DNA of 43,698 nucleotides from Clostridia bacterium (GTDB taxonomy: Bacteria; Bacillota; Clostridia; Oscillospirales; CAG-272), in the NCBI GenBank assembly GCA_017556745.1, contig JAFYMF010000022.1:1-43698 (forward strand), written 5' to 3'. A model generated the notes under the pieces. That model made no database searches and was not told the DNA's origin. It saw only the letters and a program-made list of their open reading frames with translations. Every line of letters starts with the position of its first letter. Position 1 is the stretch's first letter. Made by a program: the position numbers and the translations under genes. Positions 26,557-33,973 of this stretch are shown piece by piece.

Positions 26557-26635
26557 TGCCCGTGTAGCTTAAATCAGAGCGATGCTCAGCAAGGAAAGCT
26601 TGGCAAGGGTGACGGTGAGAGTCCGTCCGAGGGCA
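26557..26635 (+). ncRNA. Cloverleaf-like structured RNA in the zinc-ribbon gene leader (unidentified)
   Basis: A 79-base element starts right after the sigma factor stop. TGCCC (26557-26561) pairs with GGGCA (26631-26635) and encloses three hairpins: GAGC/GCTC with a GAT loop (26577-26587), CAAG/CTTG with loop GAAAG (26590-26602), and GACGG/CCGTC with loop TGAGAGT (26611-26627). The shape recalls a tRNA, but the third loop lacks TTC and no anticodon arm fits, so it is not a standard tRNA. It ends 36 bases before the zinc-ribbon start codon and could be a cis-regulatory leader or a processed RNA. Confidence 0.5.
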
Positions 26636-26671
26636 AAAAATCTTTACCATTACACAAAGCGAGGAAAAATC

Positions 26672-26953
26672 ATGTATCAGGACAAGACACTTATTTGCAA
26701 AGAGTGTAACGCGGAATTCGTATTTACTGCAGGTGAGCAGGAATTTTACGCAGAGAGAGGCTTCCAGAACGAGCCCCAGAGATGTAAGGCATGCCGCGAT
26801 GCAAGAAAGAATGCAGGTAAGGCTCCCAGAGAACTCTTCACCACCGTTTGTGCTAAGTGCGGCAAGGAAGCTAAAGTTCCTTTCCAGCCCAACAGTGACA
26901 GACCTGTTTACTGCAGCGAGTGCTACGCTGAGATGAAGGCTGAGCAGAACTAA
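26672..26953 (+). CDS. Small zinc-ribbon protein
   Basis: A 93-aa protein with four CxxC pairs: C9/C12, C38/C41, C60/C63 and C81/C84. These make two treble-clef or ribbon-like zinc sites. The N-terminal half (FTAGEQEFYAERGF...PQRCKACR) matches the probable zinc-ribbon domain common in Clostridia. The second half (VPFQPNSDRPVYCSECY) resembles a CxxC module found in cold-shock or RNA-associated proteins. The start is ATG 26672 with GCGAGGA upstream; an earlier in-frame ATG at 26582 lies inside the structured leader. Function unknown; RNA or ribosome association is a guess. A terminator follows. Confidence 0.85.
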   Translation: MYQDKTLICKECNAEFVFTAGEQEFYAERGFQNEPQRCKACRDARKNAGKAPRELFTTVCAKCGKEAKVPFQPNSDRPVYCSECYAEMKAEQN

Positions 26954-26999
26954 TAGATTCGTATAAATAAAATATACGCATTTATAAAATGCTTGATTG

Positions 27000-27031
27000 A
27001 AAAGGAAGCTGCGGCTTCCTTTTCTTTTTTT
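27000..27031 (+). terminator. Terminator after the zinc-ribbon gene
   Basis: AAAAGGAAGC pairs with GCTTCCTTTT around a TGCG loop, followed by C and seven T. Confidence 0.9.
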
Positions 27032-27072
27032 CTTGCATATATTAATTTTATGTAAATATTAGCCTGTGAGAT

Positions 27073-27101
27073 TTGAAAATGGCAAAGTATTATATTATAA
27101 T
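27073..27101 (+). promoter_or_regulatory. SigA-type promoter of the sugar operon
   Basis: TTGAAA (27073-27078) and TATAAT (27096-27101) are 17 bp apart, about 50 bp upstream of the nucleotidyltransferase GTG. Confidence 0.8.
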
Positions 27102-27153
27102 ATAGTAGACTGATATTATTCGATTTCATAATAACAATAAGGAGATCATTACC

Positions 27154-28065
27154 GTGACACTTGTAATAATGGCTGCAGGTATGGGTTCTCGCTATGGCGG
27201 ACTGAAGCAGCTGGACCCCATAACCGAAAATGGCGAATTTATAATTGATTTTTCTATTTACGATGCAATAAGAGCAGGTTTTGATAAGGTAGTTTTTATT
27301 ATCAAGAGAGAAAATTATGATGCGTTTAGAGAGACTGTCGGAAACAGAATCTCAGGTCACGTTAAGACCGAGTATGTTTTCCAGGATCTTGATGCGCTTC
27401 CCGAGGGTGTTACCGTTCCTGAAGGAAGAGTAAAGCCTTGGGGTACTGCGCATGCAGTTCTTTGTGCGGCCGACAAAGTTGATGATAATTTTGCGGTTAT
27501 CAACGCGGACGATTTTTATGGATTTGATTCTTATAAGCGTATATACGATTTCTTTGCGCAGTCTGAAAAAAATGACGGCAAAGCTCATTTCACAATGGCA
27601 GGTTACGTGCTTAAAAACACTCTTACCGAGAACGGTTATGTTTCAAGAGGTGAGTGCGTTGTTGACTGTGACAGTATGCTTACCTCTATCACCGAGCGCA
27701 CTAAGCTCATTCGCCGTGAGGACGGACAGGTAGTGTATCTTGACGATGGAAACGAGACGGTTATAGACGAGAACACCCCCGTGTCTATGAACTGTTGGGG
27801 CTTTACTCCGGCAATTTTCGATCACATCAGAGGCGGTATAGTTGATTTCTTTAACTCTCCCTCTTTTGATCCTATTAAGGGTGAGTATTATCTTCCCAGT
27901 GCAGTTACCGAGATGATGAATAGCGGTAAGTGCGATGTTAAGCTTCTTACTACATCCGCGAAGTGGTACGGTGTTACCTACCACGAGGATAAAGAATACG
28001 TTGTAAGCAAGATCAATGAAATGATAGACAACGGTGAATATCCTCGCGGACTTTGGAATAAATAA
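27154..28065 (+). CDS. Sugar-phosphate nucleotidyltransferase
   Basis: A 303-aa Rossmann-like NTP transferase. The signature MAAGMGSRYGGLKQL at the N-terminus binds the nucleotide, PWGTAHAVLCA and VINADDFYG carry the base- and metal-binding residues, and the C-terminal part is alpha/beta. The likely reaction joins an NTP to a hexose-1-phosphate, with UTP probable given the downstream UDP-glucose 4-epimerase. It differs from GalU in its start block, and no galT or galK is in the operon. The start codon is GTG with AAGGAG nine bases upstream. It is first in a five-gene run. Confidence 0.85.
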   Translation: MTLVIMAAGMGSRYGGLKQLDPITENGEFIIDFSIYDAIRAGFDKVVFIIKRENYDAFRETVGNRISGHVKTEYVFQDLDALPEGVTVPEGRVKPWGTAHAVLCAADKVDDNFAVINADDFYGFDSYKRIYDFFAQSEKNDGKAHFTMAGYVLKNTLTENGYVSRGECVVDCDSMLTSITERTKLIRREDGQVVYLDDGNETVIDENTPVSMNCWGFTPAIFDHIRGGIVDFFNSPSFDPIKGEYYLPSAVTEMMNSGKCDVKLLTTSAKWYGVTYHEDKEYVVSKINEMIDNGEYPRGLWNK

Positions 28066-28090
28066 TTGTTTTTAGAAAGGTAGATAAAAA

Positions 28091-29104
28091 ATGGCAGTTC
28101 TTGTTACCGGTGGTGCCGGATTTATCGGATCACATACCGCGGTTGAACTTATTCAGAACGGATACGAGATCGTTATCCTTGACAACTTTTCAAACAGCAA
28201 ACCTTGCGTTCTTGACAGAATAAGAACTATATCCGGTGGTGATTTCGCTTTTGAGCAGGTTGATCTTCTTGACCGTGAGGGTGTCGAGAATGTATTTAAA
28301 AAATACAGCATTGATTCTGTTATTCATTTTGCAGGACTTAAGGCAGTAGGCGAGTCTGTATCTATGCCGATCCGTTATTATCACAATAACATTACCGGTA
28401 CCCTTATACTCTGCGAGATGATGCAGAAATACGGTGCTAAGAGAATGATCTTCAGTTCTTCTGCAACCGTTTACGGAACTCCTAAGTCTGTTCCGATCCG
28501 TGAAGATTTCCCTCTCTCTACCACCAATCCTTATGGTGAGACCAAGCTTATGATAGAGCGTATTCTCTCAGACCTTGTTGTATCTGACGGTGAGTTCAGT
28601 ATTTCTTGTCTCAGATACTTTAATCCTATCGGAGCACATAAGAGCGGTCTTATCGGTGAGGATCCTAAGGGTATTCCTAATAATCTTATGCCTTATATCT
28701 GTAAGGTAGCAAGTGGTCAGCTTCATCACTTGGGTGTGTTTGGCAACGATTATGACACTCCCGATGGAACCGGTGTAAGAGATTACATACACGTGGTTGA
28801 TCTTGCAAGAGCGCATATTGCTGCTCTTCGTGAGGCAGAGACCAGACAGGGAATCGACTACTTTAATATCGGTACCGGAAGAGGTTATTCTGTGCTTGAG
28901 ATGGTTAAAGCGTACGAGAAGGCAAGCGGTCTTCCTGTGCCCTATGAGATAACCGCACGTCGTCCGGGAGATATCGGTGAATGCTATGCAGATCCCTCAA
29001 AGTCTGAGAGAGTGCTTGGCTGGAAGGCGGAATACGACCTTGACACTATGTGCAAGGATGCATATAACTGGCAGAAAAATAATCCTAACGGTTACGAGGA
29101 ATAA
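28091..29104 (+). CDS. galE: UDP-glucose 4-epimerase
   Basis: Extended short-chain dehydrogenase that interconverts UDP-glucose and UDP-galactose. The NAD-binding TGGAGFIGSHTAVELI is at residues 6-21. The catalytic Ser region is FSSSATVYG and the Tyr-Lys pair is in NPYGETK. LRYFNPIGAH and DGTGVRDYIHVVDLA are classic GalE blocks. The 337 aa length is normal, and GAAAGGT precedes the ATG. It sits 25 bp after the nucleotidyltransferase and 34 bp before galM. Confidence 0.97.
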   Translation: MAVLVTGGAGFIGSHTAVELIQNGYEIVILDNFSNSKPCVLDRIRTISGGDFAFEQVDLLDREGVENVFKKYSIDSVIHFAGLKAVGESVSMPIRYYHNNITGTLILCEMMQKYGAKRMIFSSSATVYGTPKSVPIREDFPLSTTNPYGETKLMIERILSDLVVSDGEFSISCLRYFNPIGAHKSGLIGEDPKGIPNNLMPYICKVASGQLHHLGVFGNDYDTPDGTGVRDYIHVVDLARAHIAALREAETRQGIDYFNIGTGRGYSVLEMVKAYEKASGLPVPYEITARRPGDIGECYADPSKSERVLGWKAEYDLDTMCKDAYNWQKNNPNGYEE

Positions 29105-29138
29105 TGTTTGCCGTTTGTCGGCAGGAAGGTGAAAAACT

Positions 29139-30197
29139 ATGGGAAGCATTAAAAAAGAGCTTTTCGGTGTGCATGAAAGCGGCCGCGAAGTATATGCATA
29201 CACTCTTGAGAACAATAATGGAATGAAGGTAAAGCTTATTACCTACGGCGGTGCTATAGCTGAGCTGTGGGTGCCTGACCGTAACGGAAGAATCAATGAT
29301 GTAGTTTGCGGATACGACGATCTTGAATCTTATATAAAGTCAGGTGAGTACGTTGGTGTGCTTATCGGACGTTGCTGTAACAGAATAGCTGACGGACGTT
29401 TTACCCTTGACGGTAAGGAATATCAGTTGAGCAAGAATTCTCTCAATGGCCATCTTCACGGTGGTCCTACCGGATTCCATACCAGAATCTGGGATGACAG
29501 AGCTGAAATGATTGGGGATGATCTCTGTCTCCATCTTTCTATCTTCTCTCCCGACGGAGATGAGAACTATCCCGGTAACCTTAAGCTTACCGTTACTTAC
29601 ACTCTTACCGAGAACAACGAGCTTAAACTGAGATATATCGCCGAGACCGACAAGAGAACTCTTGCTAACTTTACAAACCATGTATTCTTCAATCTTGACG
29701 GATATGCAGCAGGTGATATTCTTTCTCACAAGTTGTATCTTAATGCTGACAGATACAACGAGGTCAGAGAGCTTTGTATTCCCAACGGTAATCTTGCTCC
29801 CGTTGAGGGAACCCCCTTTGATTTCCGTACCCCTAAGAACATTGGTGACGGTCTCGATATGACAAATGAGCAGGTCCAGATTCCCGGTGGAATAGATCAT
29901 AACTTTATCTTTAACGATCCCTCACTGTCTGTAAAGTCAGCTGAGCTTTATTCAGAGAGAAGCGGCAGAGTTATGTCTATGTATACAGATCAGCCTTGTA
30001 TGCAGCTCTATATCGGTAATATGATGAAGGAGGACGTACCCTACAAGAACGGTGTTCCTCATCGTCTTCGTCACGCGCTTTGTATGGAAACTCAGGCTAT
30101 GCCTGACAGCCCCAATCATGATAACTTTACAAATGTTGTACTTAATCCCGGCGAGATATATGACAAGACTACAATATACGCATTTGGTGTTAAATAA
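29139..30197 (+). CDS. galM: Aldose 1-epimerase (galactose mutarotase)
   Basis: Interconverts alpha and beta anomers of galactose and glucose. The 352-aa beta-sandwich shows GRCCNRIADGRF near 76-87, SLNGHLHGGPTGF with one catalytic His, FTNHVFFNLDGY with the second, and GGIDHNFIF. The acidic catalytic residue lies in the C-terminal part. There is no signal peptide, so it is cytosolic. It fits the preceding galE in a Leloir-like context, although galK and galT are missing nearby. Confidence 0.95.
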   Translation: MGSIKKELFGVHESGREVYAYTLENNNGMKVKLITYGGAIAELWVPDRNGRINDVVCGYDDLESYIKSGEYVGVLIGRCCNRIADGRFTLDGKEYQLSKNSLNGHLHGGPTGFHTRIWDDRAEMIGDDLCLHLSIFSPDGDENYPGNLKLTVTYTLTENNELKLRYIAETDKRTLANFTNHVFFNLDGYAAGDILSHKLYLNADRYNEVRELCIPNGNLAPVEGTPFDFRTPKNIGDGLDMTNEQVQIPGGIDHNFIFNDPSLSVKSAELYSERSGRVMSMYTDQPCMQLYIGNMMKEDVPYKNGVPHRLRHALCMETQAMPDSPNHDNFTNVVLNPGEIYDKTTIYAFGVK

Positions 30198-30209
30198 ACG
30201 GAGGACAAA

Positions 30210-31088
30210 ATGAAGCTCGGATATACTACTATCAATGATAGAAGCAGCTATGAAATGGGTGGCCGTATAGGTTATGAATGTGTAGAGATCAACGGCATGG
30301 ATCTCCTTAATATGTCTGATGATGATATCAAGGGCGTTGTTGAGATGGTAAATGAAAACAATATGACCATCGGAAGCATTGGTTGTTCTGTTTCTCACCT
30401 TGATGCTGATCCTCAGAAGAAAGAGGAAGCAAACCGTTACGTTATGCGTGCTATTGAGAAGGCACATCTTTTTGGTACCGATATCGTTATGACCAACGCA
30501 TACACCGATCTCACCGATACTATAAGCGGAAATATCGTAAAATATAAGGAAGTTTTTTCCGAATACGCACGTGCAGCAGAGGCAAACGGAGTACGCATTG
30601 TTATCGAGAACTGCCCCCACATGGTAAGAGAGCCTATCCGCTTCGGCAACCTGGCATTCAGCCCCGAGATGTGGGATGTTATGTTTAACGAGGTTCCCTC
30701 TGAGGCGATAGGCCTTGAGTTCGATCCTTCTCATCTTGTCTGGCAGGGTATTGATATCCCCAGAGCTATAAAGATGTTCAAGAGCAGAATTTATGCGGTG
30801 CATGCTAAGGACACCGAGATAAATCACGACAACCTTGGACTTGTCGGATACGTTGCCGGTAAGGTTACTAAATCCAAGTTTGGCGGTAGATTCTGGAACC
30901 ACAGAATTCCAGGGCTCGGCGATATCGACTGGAAAGAGTTCTTCAGAGCTCTTTATTCCATTGGTTATAACGGTCCTGTATTCCTTGAACAGGAGGATAA
31001 CGTATTTACCGGTGACAGAGCAGAGCAGGGATACATATTCGGTTACAATTTCCTCAAGGATTATATGCTTGACATTTGTAAGAAGTAA
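30210..31088 (+). CDS. Sugar phosphate isomerase/epimerase (xylose isomerase-like TIM barrel)
   Basis: A 292-aa AP-endonuclease-family-2 TIM barrel. Metal-binding residues can be placed in VIENCPHMV, GLEFDPSHLVWQG, VHAKDTEI and PVFLEQED, in the usual order for this superfamily. Family members isomerise or epimerise sugars and inositol derivatives; the exact substrate cannot be read. CGGAGGA precedes the ATG, and the gene starts 12 bp after galM, so it belongs to the sugar operon. Confidence 0.88.
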   Translation: MKLGYTTINDRSSYEMGGRIGYECVEINGMDLLNMSDDDIKGVVEMVNENNMTIGSIGCSVSHLDADPQKKEEANRYVMRAIEKAHLFGTDIVMTNAYTDLTDTISGNIVKYKEVFSEYARAAEANGVRIVIENCPHMVREPIRFGNLAFSPEMWDVMFNEVPSEAIGLEFDPSHLVWQGIDIPRAIKMFKSRIYAVHAKDTEINHDNLGLVGYVAGKVTKSKFGGRFWNHRIPGLGDIDWKEFFRALYSIGYNGPVFLEQEDNVFTGDRAEQGYIFGYNFLKDYMLDICKK

Positions 31089-31119
31089 TATAGCAGCTAG
31101 GGTTTGAAGGGAGAAAAAC

Positions 31120-32316
31120 ATGAATATAGCAATAGCGCAGTCAGGCGGACCTACAGCGGCTATAAACGCATCGCTTCTCGGTGTGTTCAGGGCGGCTCGA
31201 AAGTCCTGTGATGTCGAGCGCATTTTTGGGTCTCGTAACGGAATAGAAGGAATTATAAATGAGAATCTTGTTGACCTTCAGCAGATAATAGCTACAGAAG
31301 AGGATGAGGAGTTACTTAAACAGACTCCTGCGGCATTCCTCGGCTCCTGCAGATACAAGCTTGCGGACGTTGACAAGGATACTTCAGCGTACGAAAAGAT
31401 AATTGCTTGTTTTGAAAAACACGGAATAGGTGCTTTCTTCTATATTGGTGGTAACGATTCGATGGATACCGTTGCAAAGCTTTCCGAGTACATGAAAAAA
31501 GAAAACAAGTCAATCAAAGTTATCGGTGTTCCAAAGACCATAGATAACGATCTTGTACATACCGATCATACTCCAGGTTTTGGTTCTGCGGCAAAATATC
31601 TGGCAGTCACTCTCAGTGAAATAGCAAGGGATATTTCTGTTTATGATACCGATGCTGTGACCGTCGTTGAGATAATGGGACGTCATGCGGGTTGGCTCGC
31701 GGCATCATCAGTTGTCCTCAGAGAAAACGGCGATACTATGCCTCATCTTATATATCTTCCCGAATGTTCATTCTCTCTTCAAAAATTTCTTAGTGATGTA
31801 AGAGAAAAGCTGAAGACAAACAGATCTGTACTTGCAGTCGTTGCTGAGGGTGTAGGAGAAAAGAAGAGAGCAAACACTGCGTCTGACGGCTTTGGTCACG
31901 GTCAGATTGCCGGAATAGGTAAGTATCTTGAAGAGGCAATAAAGAGTGAGATTGGTTGTAAAGTAAGATCCATTGAGCTTAATATAATGCAAAGATGTTC
32001 GGCACACCTTACTTCTGTGTGTGATATTGAGGAAGCTGAGATGATCGGTGCTTCAGGTTTTGCAGCTGCTATGATGGGTGAGACCGGTAAAATGATGACA
32101 TTCGTTCGTACATCAGATGAGCCATATCAGATAACAGTAGGTACTGTTGATGCTAAAGATGTAGCAAACAAAGAAAAAACTTTCCCTGAAAAGTGGATAG
32201 CAGAAAGTGGTAACGATGTTCTGCCAGATGCCATACCGTATTTCCTTCCTCTTATAAAGGGTGAGCGACCGATGATCGTCAAAAACGGTATTCCTCTCCA
32301 CTTCATTCTTAAATAA
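31120..32316 (+). CDS. pfp: PPi-type 6-phosphofructokinase
   Basis: Phosphorylates fructose 6-phosphate, probably with pyrophosphate. QSGGPTAAINASL is near residue 7, GGNDSMDT at 110-117 and PKTIDNDL at 138-145. An Asp after GGN and the Lys of PKTIDND are the residues that favour PPi over ATP (ATP enzymes have GGDGS and PGTIDND). The first acidic residue of the GGDD motif is Asn here. Further blocks are EIMGRHAGWLAA and RCSAHLTSVCD. The 398 aa length suits the PPi/long class. It is the last gene of the sugar operon; a terminator follows. Confidence 0.92.
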   Translation: MNIAIAQSGGPTAAINASLLGVFRAARKSCDVERIFGSRNGIEGIINENLVDLQQIIATEEDEELLKQTPAAFLGSCRYKLADVDKDTSAYEKIIACFEKHGIGAFFYIGGNDSMDTVAKLSEYMKKENKSIKVIGVPKTIDNDLVHTDHTPGFGSAAKYLAVTLSEIARDISVYDTDAVTVVEIMGRHAGWLAASSVVLRENGDTMPHLIYLPECSFSLQKFLSDVREKLKTNRSVLAVVAEGVGEKKRANTASDGFGHGQIAGIGKYLEEAIKSEIGCKVRSIELNIMQRCSAHLTSVCDIEEAEMIGASGFAAAMMGETGKMMTFVRTSDEPYQITVGTVDAKDVANKEKTFPEKWIAESGNDVLPDAIPYFLPLIKGERPMIVKNGIPLHFILK

Positions 32317-32320
32317 AATT

Positions 32321-32350
32321 AAAAGAGCAGATTTTTGTCTGCTCTTTTTT
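32321..32350 (+). terminator. Terminator of the sugar operon
   Basis: AAAAGAGCAGA and TCTGCTCTTTT pair across a T-rich loop, followed by further T residues. Confidence 0.9.
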
Positions 32351-32391
32351 ATATTGTATTTTCTCACTTTTATTTATGTGATTTATATATA

Positions 32392-32420
32392 TTGAATTTT
32401 TTGTTTTGTAGGTGTATAAT
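32392..32420 (+). promoter_or_regulatory. Promoter of MATE gene 1
   Basis: TTGAAT (32392-32397) and TATAAT (32415-32420) are 17 bp apart. The same spacing and flanks recur before MATE gene 2 at 36302-36330. Confidence 0.8.
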
Positions 32421-32451
32421 ACCTTTAATTAATTTTACCTTTGGAGAGGAA

Positions 32452-33831
32452 ATGAGTACAGCGGTAAAAACAAAAAACAAAATAGATATGATAAACGGCC
32501 CGCTTGTAGGTGGAATAATCAGATTTTCGTTGCCGATAATGGCTACCGGAATACTTCAGCACCTGTATAATGCGGCAGATATAATGGTAGTCGGAAAATT
32601 TGCGGGCGACGTTGCTCAGGGTGCGGTAAGCGCTACAGGTGCTCTTATCAGTGTTATAACAAATGCGTGTATCGGTCTTTCGGTCGGTGCAAATGTAGTT
32701 GTTGCCAGAATGCTTGGTGCTAAAAATAAAAACGGGGTTCACAGGGCAGTACATACCGCAATAGCTCTCAGTATTATCTGTGGGGTAATAGCAACGCTTG
32801 TTGGATTTTTTTCTGCAGAATATTTTCTTAATATAACGGATTGTCCACCGGAGATGATAGAATTATCAGCTCTTTACATTAAGTTATTTATTCTCGGTGC
32901 TCCCGTAAGTATGCTCTATAACTTCGGTGCGGCAATTTTACGAGCAATCGGGGATACCAAGAGACCGCTTATATTCCTTGCTACATCGGGTTTAGTCAAT
33001 GTAGGACTGAACCTTGTGTTCGTAATATGTTTTGAAATGAGTGTTGCGGGCGTAGCCCTTGCTACAGTTATTTCTCAGGTACTCTCGGCAGGTCTGATCA
33101 CAGTAGTTCTTATACGAGAAAAAAGTGATATAAGATTAAGGATCACCGGTATCGGGGTGTATAAAAAGGAGCTTGTAAACATTGTCAAGGTAGGCGTTCC
33201 CTCAAGTATTCAAAGCGTTCTTTTTTCTGTATCCAATGTTATTATACAGTCATCGTATAATTCATTTGGTGAGATTGCGGTGTCCGGTGTGGGTGTAGGA
33301 TCTAACATAGAGTGTTTTGGATATTTTGCTATGAATGCAGTATATCAGGCGGCATTGACATTTGTAAGCCAAAATTACGGTGCGGGTAATTACTCAAGGC
33401 TTAATAAAATAATGGTAAGATGTATTGCCATTGTATCTGTGATAGGCTTAGTTTTCGGGGGGCTTACCATTATATTCGGACGTCAACTGGCTGGACTTTA
33501 TACCAATAGTACTGATGTAATAGATTATGCTATGGAAAGAGTAATGGTCATAAGCTCTACCCACTTCTTTTGCGGTATTATGGAGGTTGTTTCGGCCATG
33601 CTCAGAGGTATAGACCGTTCTATGTTTCCGCTTATCGTGTCAATTATCGGTGCCTGTGGGTTCAGAATAGTCTGGATAGTTACAATATTCAAGTGGTATA
33701 GATCTTTAAACACCCTATATATATCCTATCCTATAACATGGGTACTTACTACAGTTATAATGTTTGTCGGATACGTCTATTACTACCGAAAAATGATGGT
33801 TAAGCAGACGAAAGTGTGTGCGGAAAAATAA
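32452..33831 (+). CDS. MATE-family efflux transporter (copy 1)
   Basis: A 459-aa polytopic antiporter of the NorM/DinF superfamily with about 12 hydrophobic segments. Recognisable blocks are INGPLVGGIIRFSLPIMATGIL near the start, LYNAADIMVVGKFAG, GAPVSMLYNFGAAILRAIGDTKRP and its second-half counterpart AMLRGIDRSMFP. MATE proteins export cationic drugs or metabolites using Na+ or H+; the substrate here is unknown. The start is ATG 32452 with GGAGAGGA upstream, and it aligns with the paralogue's N-terminus. A longer in-frame start at 32335 would lie within the terminator and promoter. Confidence 0.93.
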   Translation: MSTAVKTKNKIDMINGPLVGGIIRFSLPIMATGILQHLYNAADIMVVGKFAGDVAQGAVSATGALISVITNACIGLSVGANVVVARMLGAKNKNGVHRAVHTAIALSIICGVIATLVGFFSAEYFLNITDCPPEMIELSALYIKLFILGAPVSMLYNFGAAILRAIGDTKRPLIFLATSGLVNVGLNLVFVICFEMSVAGVALATVISQVLSAGLITVVLIREKSDIRLRITGIGVYKKELVNIVKVGVPSSIQSVLFSVSNVIIQSSYNSFGEIAVSGVGVGSNIECFGYFAMNAVYQAALTFVSQNYGAGNYSRLNKIMVRCIAIVSVIGLVFGGLTIIFGRQLAGLYTNSTDVIDYAMERVMVISSTHFFCGIMEVVSAMLRGIDRSMFPLIVSIIGACGFRIVWIVTIFKWYRSLNTLYISYPITWVLTTVIMFVGYVYYYRKMMVKQTKVCAEK

Positions 33832-33904
33832 AATTTTATTTTTACAAGTTGACTAAATGATATGCTGTTTAAATGTAATGGATTGTATAAATATCAATAA
33901 AATG

Positions 33905-33934
33905 GTTGACTTCAACGCTGTTATAATATATAAT
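33905..33934 (+). promoter_or_regulatory. Promoter of the solute-binding lipoprotein gene with small palindrome
   Basis: TTGACT (33906-33911) and TATAAT (33929-33934) are 17 bp apart. GTTGA-CT-TCAAC (33905-33916) is a palindrome over the -35 box and may be an operator. Confidence 0.6.
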
Positions 33935-33973
33935 CAACTAAAGGGAAAAATAATAAACTGAGGAGAAGTCCAA

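Noticed and set aside
26557..26635. tRNA or cobalamin riboswitch
   Set aside because: No TTC T-loop and no anticodon arm fit; GGTGAGAGTCC resembles a cobalamin junction, but the GCCACTG box and the rest of the core are missing.
29952..31223. A 423-aa open frame on the minus strand
   Set aside because: It is antisense to galM, the isomerase and pfp, all well supported.
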